DNA of 64,000 nt from Synchiropus splendidus (GCF_027744825.2 NC_071334.1:68670937-68734936); one strand, 5' to 3'; numbered from the stretch's first letter, positions 13,182 through 25,439 are shown. The notes: generated by a model not told the origin, from the sequence alone. Program-made: numbers and translations.

Positions 13182-13349
13182 TACAGAGTCACGATTCTTC
13201 TGCCGTCACCATTCACTCGTCAAGAAGTTAGGATTATTTTTGCCGGATAATATCGATGAAAATAAACCTCGTACCTCTGCGCTTGTTCATGCTTTATGGC
13301 CACCACCCAATGAACAAGCATTTCTCTGTCAGGAGTGTAGACCTCGACT

Positions 13350-13500
13350 TGAGCCTCGTCATCCAGGAGGTGCTCGGATTAGAACCTCTGCTCCGCCAAC
13401 AGTTGGGGTGTTGACATGTGAGGAGGCCCCGGGGCACACCCAGGACACTCTGGAGCGAGGAAAGTCTGGACCTCCTGGCTTCAACTGCTGCCCCAACAAC
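13350..13500 (+). mobile_element. decayed LINE pol 3'-end remnant
   Basis: The order of short segments (AGAACCTCTGCTCC, then GGAGGCCCCGGGGCACACCC, then CCAGGACACTCTGGAG, then TGCTGCCCCAACAACCCGAC) matches the C-terminal coding end of the better-preserved element at 50880-51685. There are internal deletions. It lies about 170 bp after the TBCA poly(A) signal. Reading frames are broken. Confidence 0.7.
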
Positions 13501-14089
13501 CCGACCGATCGATATTGCAAACATGACGTCCATGACAGCGTCTTCATCCGTGTTGCTACAGAAGCATTTGTCGAGTAAAACTCCGCTCCAGATCCACTCT
13601 GACTCCAGCCTGCGTCCACCAATGTTGTTGTTACCTGCTGATGCGCAGTGCTAGTTTTACCATGGCTAAATATGAATTGATCTGAGGGCATCACTCAGCA
13701 GCAGCAGTGCAGAACAGGGACTCTTCTGGTTCTTAACTTACTAGCCTTCATGTGGTCCAAACTTTGGGCCTCACCATGAACATATTGGCCCTAAAGACCA
13801 TGTTACGAAGCGAAACATGACACCATTAATTCTTCAAATCGATGGGCAATAGTTTTTCAGGGGGTTGAACCCATGAGCCGTCTTCTTTTTAGGCTTTTTT
13901 GAGACCCTTGCTAGGCTCTCAAACCGAGGCTTGAGCCCTGCGGAACACTGTTTGCATTGGTAGAGATGGGGACCTATGAAGGAGGAGCCCACCGGTCAGG
14001 GGTCTCAGACGCATCCGCAGTGCGTGCCGGTACTTGTTCTGCATGTCGCGACTGAGGCGTTGATGTCACACGTCCCGCCTCCTCTTCGG

Positions 14090-14540
14090 GAAGCCCTTCC
14101 TAAACGGTCCCAATAAACCAATTCAATTGGCAGACAAGTGAAGGCTGCCTCTGACTTGATCCGCACTTCACACATCCATGGCTGATGGCGGGGATCGCCC
14201 CGCACTCTCATTAGCGCCCTAACGAGGCGCTGCACCGCCGTGACATCCACCCTCTCCATCTCGTTAAGGAAATCGCTTTTCAATGCTGATTATTTTATTT
14301 GGAGGTTTAATTATATTTTTTGCGGCTGAATCACGGCCCTAATGGAGTCCACGGCGAGGGCAGAGCCGCTAATGGAGGCGTGAGATGCGGCGGCGGGGTG
14401 CGACACCTGCGCTCGCGTGACCAGCGGAGCCGGGCTGTGGTGGAGGCGGGGAGGGGTGGGGAGCCTCTGAGCGCAGATGTGCTCCCCAACGGTCCTCAAG
14501 TGAATCGCGTCTCGGAATTTAAATCATCTGGATAATGTCT
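14090..14540. promoter_or_regulatory. candidate conserved noncoding element between TBCA and OTP
   Basis: This is non-repetitive sequence mixing AT-rich homeodomain cores (CAATTCAATTGGC near 14120, CATTAGCGCC near 14210, GCTGATTATTTTATTTGG near 14286, GGTTTAATTA near 14304, CCTAATGGAG near 14338) with a GC-rich stretch at 14340-14460. No exon is evident. Its position between TBCA and OTP fits an OTP-directed element; function is inferred. Confidence 0.4.
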
Positions 14541-14930
14541 GCACGCGTCACTCCTGAAGAAAAGCAGGGCGCGGGAGTTCTGTGGCGCACAGTTACACGT
14601 TCGACTGTCGACCACAAGCGCGCACAAACATGGCCTGACTGACTCAGTCAATTAACCCGTGGTGAGAAGTAGAACATTGTTGCCCGTGTTTCACCCGTTT
14701 GTATACGAATCTGTCTCCATTCCTCCCTAATCTGCATTATATCCCTCCAAGTTTGCGTCTTAGTTGTTGCCAGACGTGCTGCTTCTCTTACACCAGAAGG
14801 CCACAGGGTCACATCCTCGGGTCACTCGCCGCGTTGTTCTTCTGCTGATCTGAGGGTGATGGCTCGAGTAGAACCGTGTTCACAAGTTCACTTCCCAACT
14901 ACAGCAACACACTGTTGAAGACATCAGGTG

Positions 14931-14935
<5 letters not shown>

Positions 14936-15021
<86 letters not shown>
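14936..15021. repeat. (TA)n microsatellite
   Basis: About 43 TA dinucleotides, the longest such array in the window. Confidence 0.97.
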
Positions 15022-15025
<4 letters not shown>

Positions 15026-15223
15026 TCTATTCACTGTGTCACTGGACGGTTGTAGGTTTGAGTCTTACCACTTTTCTCCTCATCTTTCTGCTGGTATTTT
15101 TGCTTGAAAGAACTTTTGGAATGTCCCGCAACTCTCATTTTCCGATGACGCGGTAGTAGGGTTGCAAACCTCTTGAAGAGGTTTTATGTTCCAGTCCCAC
15201 TGTGTGCGACTATTTGACACATC

Positions 15224-15422
15224 TTTTGAGGGTCTGCGAGTGGAGACACCCCTGCTGCAGGGTCAAGTCAAGTTCTAAGATCTGTAGTAACATCACGTTG
15301 TTTCAGGACCTGGTAGGTTGTTATTTTGAGGGTCTGCGAGTGGAGACACCCCTGCTGCAGGGTCAAGTTCTAAGCTCTGTAGTAATTTCACGTTGTTTTA
15401 GGACCTGGTAGGTTGTTGGTTT
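15224..15422. repeat. 100-bp tandem duplication
   Basis: Two copies begin with the same word TTTTGAGGGTCTGCGAGTGG at 15224 and 15324, an exact period of 100 bp. Both continue through CACCCCTGCTGCAGGGTCAAG and end with GACCTGGTAGGTTGTT. Copy 2 has a small deletion and a few substitutions. Adjacent sequence (15045-15060, 15410-15430, 15500-15525, 15610-15635) repeats words such as GGTTGTTGGTTTAAGTCCC that resemble tRNA-derived B boxes, so the array may descend from a SINE-like unit. Confidence 0.9.
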
Positions 15423-15699
15423 AAGTCCCATTTGAATGATGGTGGGATAAAATGCCCTCACTTGTATTTGAGAGGGATTTATTCAAGCCCCTCTTCACTT
15501 CACCACAAGGTTGTTGGTTCTAGAGTGGTGGAAATATTTTTCTTATCCATACTGATTTTCTTTTTTTTTTTTTTTTAATCGTGTCCCAGCTCACCTGCTC
15601 ACAACTGGTATCCAGTAGGTTGTAGCTTCGAGTGCCGACAGACTCCGGGTTCTCCGGGATTAAGAAGAGGCTTCTCAATACTTGGATGTTCCGTCGAGC

Positions 15700-15960
15700 A
15701 GTTTCATCAGCGTTCCTCTGCTCAGCTGTGAAAGCGCCTACTTTCTGCTCAGATGCGCCGCGTTAGCTTGCTGGATGTGAATTCGTTTCTGGCGCTGTTT
15801 GTGTTTCTGTCACAGCAGATTGATGCGCAGCGCCCGCGCCGGAGTGTTTACAGTAATTGCAGTCTGGAGTCAGCAGAACTTCATCACGCACGGCGCTGCT
15901 CGCGAGACGAGAAGGCCTTTAATTGAGTTTCTCTCACTGTGTGACCAACACGCAGGTAAA
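15700..15960. promoter_or_regulatory. candidate noncoding element, CpG-containing
   Basis: A non-repetitive block with many CG dinucleotides and homeodomain-type cores (CAGTAATTGCAG near 15851, CCTTTAATTGAG near 15916). It sits between a tandem repeat and AT-rich sequence. No open frame resembles a protein. Confidence 0.3.
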
Positions 15961-16479
15961 TATTGACAGAAATAAAGTGTTTCACTGTCCATCAATAATC
16001 AGCACGTGTGCTATGACGATGACCAAATATAGTTCCTGCAATATTCACAATTAGGTCATGATTTAGATTTAAAATATATTTAGATTCTCATTTACATTTG
16101 CACACGCACGTTAAATGTTTTTTCAATTTGTATATTTTTGTTTGTGGATTACCACACGTGCATGCATTTTTGATTTACATTGAGATTTTCAAATTTAATA
16201 TGTCAGTTTATTTGTTTTCATGGCAGTCAATATATAATGTGATGAATTAAATTATTTTAACCCTATAATTGTTTTTGCTTTAAAGAACGACGTTATAAAC
16301 TGTAAAACTATTTGTAAGCGCGATTATTTTTCACATAGTATCATTGATTTAACATTATTTTAACAACAAACATAAAAGAAGCCTTTCGATTAAATGATTT
16401 AAAGATTTATTACACATATTCTTCCATCAAATTTAACGCATGAATTTGCTGTAGATGTTGAAATACACATCGCTTTGAA

Positions 16480-17260
16480 ACACATTTCCGTCCGCGCCAT
16501 CCAACCGTCTTCTTGGCGTCACATTTGCTGGTTCTATTCCGGGACATGACTCCGGTCATTATCTCCCTCCTGGAATCATCAAGCCGCCGCCGGTGTTTGG
16601 GTTCTGGGCTCGGTGCAATAAAACCAGTGAGCTGGAGCTGGAGATGATCCATCACCGGGAAATGAGCCGCGGCTCGTTCAGCTGCGAGGACACAAAAACA
16701 CCGATCACCGCGAGCCAAAACACGATCAATTATCCCCGAGCGGAGCGTGAGATCGTCGCGTCCGGCGCCTGGTTAGAACCGAGCCTCCAGTCGGCCGCTT
16801 TTCCCGCAGAAGCCCCAGCAAAAGGGTGAGAGCTGGAGCTGCGGCTGCGTGTCGCTCCCGCCAGTCTGCAGCTCCAGCTGTCGGCGCCTCAGGTTTAAAA
16901 GCGCTCGTGTGGGTGACGCAGCGCGGTTCTGGTCCTGGTGTCCCCGGACTGGACCGTCAGAGCGATTCTCCTCATTCGCCTCCACGTGGTCCGAACATCC
17001 AGTCAATTAATTTCAATCAGCTGCGATGATTGTCGGAGCTTCATCCGCCGCGTCACGACTCCTCCGCGCCGATTAGCGCGCTTCTATTGTCATTAATGTC
17101 ATCACCAGCCAAACCGGCCGTTAGAGCGCATCCTTTCTGCGAGTTCCACGAGTCGTGTTGGCTTCTTTCGCAAAACATTAAACACCGATCATCACAACTG
17201 GCCCGAATAAAACAAAATTATGAATCCACGTCTTATTATGAGCCCAACAGAAATGAATGG
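16480..17260. promoter_or_regulatory. CpG-rich block upstream of OTP
   Basis: About 0.8 kb with frequent CG dinucleotides, flanked on both sides by AT-rich DNA. It contains GATCAATTATCC near 16723, CCAGTCAATTAATTTC near 16999, CCGATTAGCGCG near 17068 and CATTAATGTC near 17091. Short open frames exist on both strands but none resembles a known protein, and none has a convincing splice structure. It may be a distal promoter, an upstream noncoding exon region or an enhancer for OTP; the sequence alone does not decide. Confidence 0.35.
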
Positions 17261-18001
17261 AACTGAGTATTCAACTCGTGGATGGCGCTCATTGTTTGAA
17301 TTATTCATAATAAAAAAAATAAAATATATCAGATGCTACAGTAACTACTTCTGTGACGGATTATTATATCCTCCAAAATAAACAATGCAACCACTGACTA
17401 CTAGCGACTGCAACGTTCATATCGTTTCACCACTGCGTTATTACCGCACATATTCCACCGCTGAATATACACGTTAATAGTACCACCTCCTTTCGAACTA
17501 TTGTTTTGTGGTGCGAACATGTGACATGTGACATCTGAGTGAAAAAGTTCTGCAACAAAACTCTGCTAAAGCTTGTGGAATACTGAAAATACTGCCATCA
17601 ATAACTATAACTTCAAATGCTATTTACGAGTACTGTCACTAATATCAATGAGAGTACCTCCTCATTCTACTGTGTAGTACAGATATTACCACTTTTGACA
17701 TTCCCCCAAATATTCATGCTGCTAACATTATTGCTTGTATGCGATACATACATGTTACTCGTAATATCAGGAGTAATACTAGGCTGCAGCTATATTAACG
17801 GAGGCAGTGGCCATTCTCGATGTGCACTGGTTTGGCCGTCCTACTGACAATAACACTGCCATGGTAAAACTACCTAGTGTCGCTGGTATCTTGTATATAA
17901 TAGTATTCTATTCGCATGATACGAGACGGCTGAGATGACAGGCAAAAACGTCATTAATGAAACGTATTGTTACATCTATCAAACAATATATTACCGTTCT
18001 A

Positions 18002-18080
18002 CAGGGGTTGGACAAAATAATGGAAACACCTTAAAGCTTTTTAGCGTTAAGGTGTTTCCATTATTTGCGTCCAACCCCTG
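18002..18080. mobile_element. 79-bp foldback element, probable Tc1/mariner-type MITE
   Basis: The element begins CAGGGGTTGGAC and ends GTCCAACCCCTG. The two arms of about 33 nt are near-perfect inverted complements, differing by one indel and one substitution, separated by a spacer of about a dozen bases. A TA dinucleotide flanks each end (18000-18001 and 18081-18082), the expected target duplication of Tc1/mariner elements. There is no coding capacity. It is either a minimal MITE or an internal-deletion derivative that retained only its terminal inverted repeats. Confidence 0.85.
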
Positions 18081-18879
18081 TATATTGTTATGTTTAAGGT
18101 TCCAGACTCTGTTGGTGCAAAATGTGTCTTTTTAAGGAATAAGTGACGTGGACAGCGCCACCTATGGGGTCAGGTTGACCTCAACATTTTTGCTGTCCCT
18201 TGTTATTTGTTAGGTTACGTTTAATCACGTGATTATCATAACAACTGAGTTTAAATTTGCCCTCGATATTTTCATTATTCACCGGCTACTCAATTGTATT
18301 TTTTAATCTGTTTTAAGTCACCTTTCTTGCACTTTCTTTTGCGCCTATATTAAAAAAAAACTTTTCTTCAGACATTAGTGGACCAAATCATTCCTAATCA
18401 AATCATATTTCCAATTTTAATTGTATTTTTTTAATCAAGTAGCTCATTGATTAATGGTGTAATAACATAGTGATTATTGTCACGTCATATTTTCTTGTTT
18501 ATTATTATGCTTTATCACATGGTTTATTGTCATGTTTATTTCAAACATAACTAGGATATCGTGTTATGCTGTGCTTTATTACATGTTATCTCAGGGTATC
18601 GTGACGTATTTTATTGTATCATATTGTAATTCACTATTTCGAAAGTTTTTTTTTTTTTAAATAAATGCTCGAATATCTGATGCTGATGATGATCCAGTTT
18701 AATATCGCGTCTCATATGGCCGATTCTTGTGTTTATAATCGTCACTTTGACCTTGTGATTTTAGTCCCACTGAAGAACATCTTCCTTCCGAGCGAGTGCT
18801 CTGCGGCCCCGCCGTCGTTCTATCGCGCCTCAGCTCGGATCATCGCGCCTTGGACGGAGATGATCGGCTTTTCATTCCG

Positions 18880-19241
18880 TCACTGATGAGTTGATTCGCT
18901 TTCTCTGTGCGCAATTAAACAAACATTGTGGTAATCCGGCAATTTCTCTCTCAGCGCTTTATTTTTATTGGCTGTAATTTGGGGAGAAATCAAAGACAAT
19001 TACTGGGATGAACTTGTGGTGGGTGAGGGAGGGGGGAGGGGGGCGTCTGGGCTGCGATTGGTCCTCCGCTCCAGAAGCTCATGGGTTCGTCTTGGCGCCT
19101 CCCAGTTCCTCTAAACGACATTATAATGGAACCAGCTTCTCTTTTTAAGCACAAACCGAATTTGCTTTCATTTAGCGCGTCATTTTGTCTCCTAAAGTGG
19201 TTAGCGCGGTCGAGCGTCGGTGCCGGGGGGAGCGGGCCGCC
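18880..19241 (+). promoter_or_regulatory. OTP: probable OTP promoter and 5' UTR
   Basis: The region directly precedes the OTP start codon. It contains GCGCAATTAAAC near 18910, an ATTGG (inverted CCAAT) near 18968, GACAATTACTGGG near 18994, a G-rich tract at 19020-19045 and a second ATTGG near 19058. The start codon sits in a strong context (GCCGCCATG). No clear TATA box is seen; the transcription start is not fixed. Confidence 0.5.
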
Positions 19242-22200
19242 ATGCTCTCTCACGCCGACCTGCTGGACGCTCGCCTCGGTGAGTTGTCGTCACCAAACTC
19301 CGGTCTTCAACTCTACTGTAAGATGGAGGCGCTTTTTTCTACTCTTTCTATTCGAAAATGTCGCAATCTGCTCCTGTGTTCTCTTAATGGTCCAAAGTGG
19401 GGTGAAGTCGTTATTGAGATTATTACATTAGCGCGTAATTGGATTGAGAATATATCAAATTAAGAGGCGTGAAGGAGCAGATTACGGCCACGTGTCTGTG
19501 TTGTGGATTATTCGCTCACAGTCTTTCCTCCTGAAAAGGCGATTTTGGTGCAAAAGTGACCGGATGTTGTGGTTCTGCAGGGATGAAGGACGCGGCCGCC
19601 GAGCTGCTCGGACACAGGGAGGCGCTCAAGTGTCGGCTCGGATCGCCGGACCAGGGTCACTCCGCGGAGCTGGGACCCGGTCCGGACGGAGTGGAGGGAG
19701 CGACCATGCTGCCCGGAGATGAGATCAACTCCGGAGGAGGCGCGGGAGGAGGCGGCGGCGGCGGGGCCTCGAACCCGGTGCAGGTGAAGGAGCAGGACAA
19801 GCAGCAGCAGAACAGCAACCAGAACCAGTCCGGAGGAGGCTCGCAGAAACAGAAGCGGCACCGGACTCGGTTCACTCCCGCGCAGCTCAACGAGCTGGAG
19901 CGCAGCTTCGCCAAGACCCACTACCCGGACATCTTCATGCGGGAGGAGCTGGCGCTGAGGATCGGTCTGACCGAGTCCAGAGTGCAGGTACTCGCCACCG
20001 CCGGCGCTAATCCCCGCCACACACGCGCCATTTCTTCATCGGTCCGGACCAAAAAATAAATAAAAATGGCGATTTAGTCAAAAACAATTTCAACGAACGG
20101 GATTAAATATCAGATAAAATGCTTAATTTAAAAATGTTTCAATCGAATAATATATTTGAAAGGCTGCAACATTATATCGGACTTATTTTATTGTCTACAA
20201 TGAAGCATAAAACTGCAATATCCACGTTCGTCTTAAAATATATTTTATCAAAATGATTGGAGTTGAGAAATCGTCTTGAACTAACTGCGTCTGCTGTGAA
20301 ATAGTTTAAATAAATTGACCTCTAACACGTAAGTCATCATGCTGATTCGGAAAAATATATATATATTCACCCATCAGGTTGATGAAACATGCGGTTTAAA
20401 GTCAAAAACTAAAGCGGTGAAATGCGATGATTTTGTTCGTGTTATTTTGTATGAGTTCATTCGGAGTGGATTCAGGGAGAGCGGCTAAAAAATTCTATTG
20501 AACAAGAATCCGGAATTATTTTCGACATTAAAGCAGTTAACTCGTGTTTTTCATTTCCCCCTCTTTCCTTCGAACAATATAGTACAATCTCTATTGACCA
20601 TACTTACTACTGAAATATACGGGCCATAAAAGGGTTAATTAAGTGCAGGATTAAAACGAGACGTCTAATGATGAAAATAAATATGAGAATAAATGACAGG
20701 GAAACCATCGATTTTATCGTCACTATCAATGCAGGTGATTGTCTTGAATGCGCGTTGCAATAACATGCAGTGAACGAATTCACGATTTAATTGGAAACAA
20801 AAACTAAACCGATATTTGTCCCGAAAATCCAACTATAATTTCCATTCAAATAACGTCGTTTTATCAGAAATGTTGCCAATAGTAAATTGTGATTTACCCC
20901 AAAAATACAATATTAAAACGATGTGAAACAAAGCGACACGAGTGAGTTAAAACAAATTAAAATTGTGCGGGATTTGTCACAGATGAAAGATTCTTAATTG
21001 AGTAAAAATAAGGGGTATTAATTGCGTTTTTCTATTAGGCCCTCGTATTTGTCAGATCTTATCTGTTAAAAAAAAAAAAACTCGTTTAAGAGGCTGAGAA
21101 ACAAATACATTGAAATGAGTCCGAGTCCAACCTTCCTGTGATTAAATACCGAACTGTCACATTTAAAACAGTAGTGAGTCCAATGTGCGTCAACACAATC
21201 AGAAAAATGTAAACGTCCTCGATGATTCATGAGGCGTTCACGTTCCACTCGGGTGGTTCTGGTCCACTTCGGCCCACATTCATCATCGGTCGGTCCGACA
21301 ATCGTCTTCATCAGCAGCGTCGCCTGGCGGAGGTGATGAATGTGGCAATAAAAACAACAGCAACACCGGTGGAAACAGCAATAGGACGTTTATGTCTCAG
21401 TTGGAATCCGTGAAGACCGTTCAAACGCCATCATTCTCTCGTTATTCCGACGTTTTATGAGCGTCATTTCTGCCCTTTAATAGTCAAGCTGGAGTAGTTA
21501 CAACACTCCTGCATCTCAGCTGACATTACATCCACGATACTAGCTGCTAAAAAAGCGGAAACTGGAAAAAGAAAGCAATATATATTTGAGGAAAAGGTGA
21601 GAGAAGGTGAGACTGCGTTCACACTAAAGTGAAAACTGGGCACTTTTCAATTGTGCTGCTCCATATAAAGGCAGCCACGCTGATTGAGCTGTGTGTGTAA
21701 GCAGAAGAATATTTTATTTTGTAAGGATTTAGGATGAACCTGAGAGCATGACGCACAAACATCCGCTCCACGCTGAATTTATAAAATCTCCATATTTTAG
21801 TTGATCTGAGTAGCATAAATATACCCCAATCTATTTATGGTTGACAAATAATTTTGAAACATATAAATGAATAATAATTTTGAAAATGATATTATAAATC
21901 AAACCAAGTATAATCAACAGTATTTTTTAATTAGTATGAAAATGCCTACGTTTACACGAAACTGTTTTGTTTGTGTTTATTATTATTATTATTGTTATCT
22001 TCAGTTCATCTTTTTGTTTCCAAATGTCAATATATGAAGCGTTTGTGACACGTACAAAACAACGCAGACGCGGTTGTGTTGACACAGTTCTCCAAAATGA
22101 TACATGACTATGAAGCAAAGATCATCTTGGTTTGTACGTAGGAGCGTTTCTTTAATAAGTCTGATCTGATCCAAACTCATATTTTATGTCGCTGAAAAGA

Positions 22201-23179
22201 TTTGCGTATATTTTGCAGCGGTTCACGTGGGTCTTTATTGATGTAATTCCAGAGAGTGGCTGAGAGAACGAACGGATTTTGTTTGGTCAACATGATTCAT
22301 TTTACTGTGTACTTCAGTGTAAAAACCCAATTTTCATGTGATGTTTAAACATTTGTATTTTAGCACCAGGGTGTGACGGGAGTACGCATTGGTTTACGGC
22401 AGGACAGTTTGCGAACATACTGTACTCGTTTTGGCCAAAACGATTGACGTCATTTCACACCAAAGTCAGACTCTGTTAGAAGTGATGCGGCGACGGATTC
22501 ATGTCAGCGCGCGTTGGTATGGAATGTTTCCGCTCATGGAGTAGTTCCAGAAGATTGACGTAGAATTTTAAACTGATATTGCTGATCTTTAGTGGTGACG
22601 GAGCGGAGCGGAGAGTGAGGGTGAAGTTCACCACCCCTGTTTGCTGCTCCTCCGCAGGTTTGGTTCCAGAACAGGCGCGCCAAGTGGAAGAAGCGCAAGA
22701 AGACCACCAACGTGTTCCGCGCCCCGGGGACGCTGCTGCCCACGCACCACGGCCTCTCGCAGTTCCCATCCGCGGCGGCGGCAGCGGCGGCCATGGGCGA
22801 CAGCCTGTGCTCCTTCCACGCCAACGACACCCGCTGGGCCACGGCGGGCATGCCGGGGGTGTCGCAGCTGCAGCTGCCGCCGGCGCTGGGCCGCCAGCAG
22901 GCCATGGCCCAGTCCCTGTCCCAGTGCAGCCTGGGCGCCGGACCCCCGCCCAACTCCATGGGCCTGTCCAACATGTCGTCCAACGGCTCGGGCCTGCAGT
23001 CGCACCTGTACCAGCCCACCTTCCCCGGCATGGTCCCGGCCTCCCTGTCCGGACCCACCAGCGTCAGCGGCTCCCCGCAGCTCTGCAGCTCCCCGGACAG
23101 TGACATGTGGCGGGGCACCAGCATCGCGTCCCTGCGCCGCAAGGCTCTGGAGCACACAGTGTCCATGAGCTTCACCTGA
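19242..23179 (+). CDS. OTP: orthopedia homeobox protein, paired-like homeodomain transcription factor, three coding exons
   Basis: OTP acts in the nucleus of differentiating hypothalamic, preoptic and other neurons; in zebrafish and mouse it is required for dopaminergic and neuroendocrine cell types. Coding exons: 19242-19278, 19581-19987, 22658-23179, all with GT...AG junctions and matching phases; the product is 321 residues, near the usual 325. The N-terminus [12 protein letters not shown] is family-specific. A Gly-rich tract lies at about residues 62-77. The homeodomain spans about residues 103-162 ([16 protein letters not shown] ... [12 protein letters not shown]), with Trp150, Gln152 (homeodomain position 50) and Asn153 (position 51). 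Intron 2 splits it just before VWFQNRR, a common site in paired-like genes. A short Ala run and the C-terminal OAR-like motif [14 protein letters not shown] follow. Nothing is truncated or frameshifted. It is the likely target of the motif-rich blocks in this window. Confidence 0.98.
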
Positions 23180-23992
23180 GCCGGACCCGCCACTGACTCA
23201 ATCACGGACCAGAGGGGGCGCTGTTTAACACTTTCACCGAGCCACGTTGAGTCGAAGGTGTGATTTATGAGTTCGCATGTGATGATTTGTTTTTTTGCTG
23301 GGCCGCACAGGGACTTGGACCGGTCACGAGATGATGTTAAAATGTTTGTGAACTGGCGCACGTCCAAACTTTTTGTTAACGTCATTGTCCATCCATTTTG
23401 AATGAGTTATTTATGACGAGTCAGGACTCGAGCTTCAGTTCCGCTGGACCTTCCACACACCTTCCTCCTCCAGGGCTGCGAAAAAGACGCTGGATTTCTA
23501 TGTGTTAATTTATCAGCTTTATTTATGTTCTATTTATTCTCAAGCAGATCTGTTCGTGTGTAAAAAAAAAATGCCACCGTTAATAATGATTGAGATAATC
23601 AGATCCAGGGAGCGCGTGAACGCAGGATTTCTCACGGGTCCTTATTACAACTGCATTATCAAAAGGTATCTAAAGGTTCGTGATGCCTACAAGACACATG
23701 ACATATTGCTCCTCTGCTCGTGACGTTATGGTGCAGATGTTGCCAGCGACCGTTTGTCTGACAAAACAACGGCACATTCTGCGAGGAGCTGCTGTACCGT
23801 CATGACTGGAGTATTGGAGCAGTGCAACTTTGCAAGGTTCACGCCTTGACTTCATCCTCATGAGTTTCATCATCGATATTTTCGCGACATAAAATCCCCG
23901 ATGAAGAACCCGATTTTGGTTTAGCACCATAACTGTCGTTACACTTTGATATTTTCCAATCGTTGTTGGGTTTGTTCTGTGAATCTGAAGAC

Positions 23993-23998
23993 AATAAA
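23993..23998 (+). terminator. OTP: possible OTP polyadenylation signal
   Basis: An AATAAA occurs about 0.8 kb after the OTP stop in the correct orientation. Other A/T-rich signals follow, so this is the first plausible canonical one rather than a proven end. Confidence 0.45.
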
Positions 23999-25239
23999 AT
24001 GAATATACATTTCATGGACCGAAAATATTCTCTCATTCTAAATGGAGAAACATTGACAGGTCAAAGGGTACAGACAAAACGAACCATGTGGAAATACATG
24101 TGTAGGTTTACAAAAAAAAAAGAAATGTATTAATGTGATGTTTTAAATTAAAATTCATTCAAACAGCTATCTTTATGTTTTTTTATTTTTATTTTTAAAT
24201 AGAATTAGGCATCATGGTTTGAAAATGTTTTAAACAATTAGGTGTCGAAAAAAAAGACAAAATGTAAAAAAGAAAGAAAAGAAAAATAAATATAAATAGA
24301 AAAAAAACAAAAAAAAACACAATACAAATTATTGAAAATTAGTGTTTCAAAATCTAAGCACTTTGGTTTGCTTATTTTCGTTGTCATAAAACTAATGTAT
24401 TTATTAATAGCTGAAAACGGACAATGATAAATATACTGACTTTAAAAATACTGTAAAAAGTACTGTAAATGTGAAAATGTATTAATATAAACTTGCATGT
24501 TTGTACACAAAAATATTTTGCTTTTTTGTTGTCCAAATCAAATTTTGACTTGAACATATTTTCTACTCCTTTTTTGTCTGTCCACTGTCCCTAAATGTGT
24601 TGGAGCTGCAGGGGGTTGTCTTCACACTTCCACAGCTGGACGTCATCTGGTCATGTGCTATCACACGGCAGAACTGATGTGTGGTAAATTATCCGCCGCT
24701 AGTTTCTTTTAAAAAAAGGTACAAAATTCGTATCATTTTGATGATGTCAGGCCCGGTAGTCACAAGTTGATTTTTGGAAATTTTTCAAATGAAGGGTTTG
24801 ATATGTGTCAAGTAAGTCGTGTCAAGCACAAGTGCTACTTCCTGGTCTGACAACAAACGTATGGTGATTGGCTGACATGTACAAGTTATTGCTTTTATTT
24901 TACCTCCCATGAAAATCAGAATTGGTTTCTTAACAGATAACCACACACCACAGAAGAAACATTTATAGCGAAAAAGTGCATGAATGAACAAGCTTAAATT
25001 TTGATGAAGTGAGTCCGGGGCTACTTCCTGGTTTGATGGTGAAGTGTTACATGAAGTAGATATGCTTGGCAAACAACCTCCGTGATAGATATCGTCTGTT
25101 ACTGATATAAATGTTTGGTCGGAAGCACCTTCTAATCCTTCATTTGAAGTTTCACTTTATCATGGGAATGTTCGCAAAAATCTAATTGTGATACCCGGAT
25201 GTTACGTCATCGCCAGGGGACATTTTTGCTACCTACAAT

Positions 25240-25285
25240 GGAACCTGAAGCGAACACCAGCTGGAACCTGAAGCGAACACCAGCT
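25240..25285. repeat. 23-bp perfect tandem duplication
   Basis: The unit starting GGAACCTGAAGCGAAC and ending CACCAGCT occurs twice back to back with no mismatch (25240-25262 and 25263-25285). This points to a recent slippage event. Confidence 0.95.
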
Positions 25286-25439
25286 GGTGGATGTAGCCAC
25301 ACGTCGTTCTTGGGCACCAAACTCAAGACTAGACATGGAAACTTCTCCTGAATTTAGATCCTATTAGAGCAGCGTGCGGCCGAGACTCCGCCAGTGGCGT
25401 CACCACGAGGCTGCAGGTTTTACCAGTCGTGCTGTGGAG

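Larger units (their letters stand above)
13182..19241. other. TBCA-OTP intergenic region
   Basis: No protein gene is recognised. From left to right it holds a LINE 3' remnant, a motif-rich block at 14090-14540, (TA)n, a 100-bp tandem duplication with tRNA B-box-like words, a further GC-rich block at 15700-15960, AT-rich sequence to about 16400, a CpG-rich block at 16480-17260, AT-rich sequence with a 79-bp foldback element, and the OTP promoter. Confidence 0.8.

Noticed and set aside
15224..15422. CRISPR-like array
   Set aside because: Only two adjacent copies of 100 bp without spacers; this is a eukaryotic tandem duplication.
19508..20020. 170-codon minus-strand frame
   Set aside because: It is a shadow of OTP exon 2 on the opposite strand, with low-complexity composition.
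22534..23385. 283-codon minus-strand frame, the longest in the window
   Set aside because: It is antisense to the GC-rich OTP exon 3, whose plus-strand frame encodes a clear homeodomain C-terminus. High GC removes stops in several frames.
24785..25072. 95-codon minus-strand frame
   Set aside because: No recognisable domain or initiation context; it contains a short imperfect direct repeat (CTACTTCCTGGT-TGA at about 24836 and 25021), consistent with noncoding repeat DNA.
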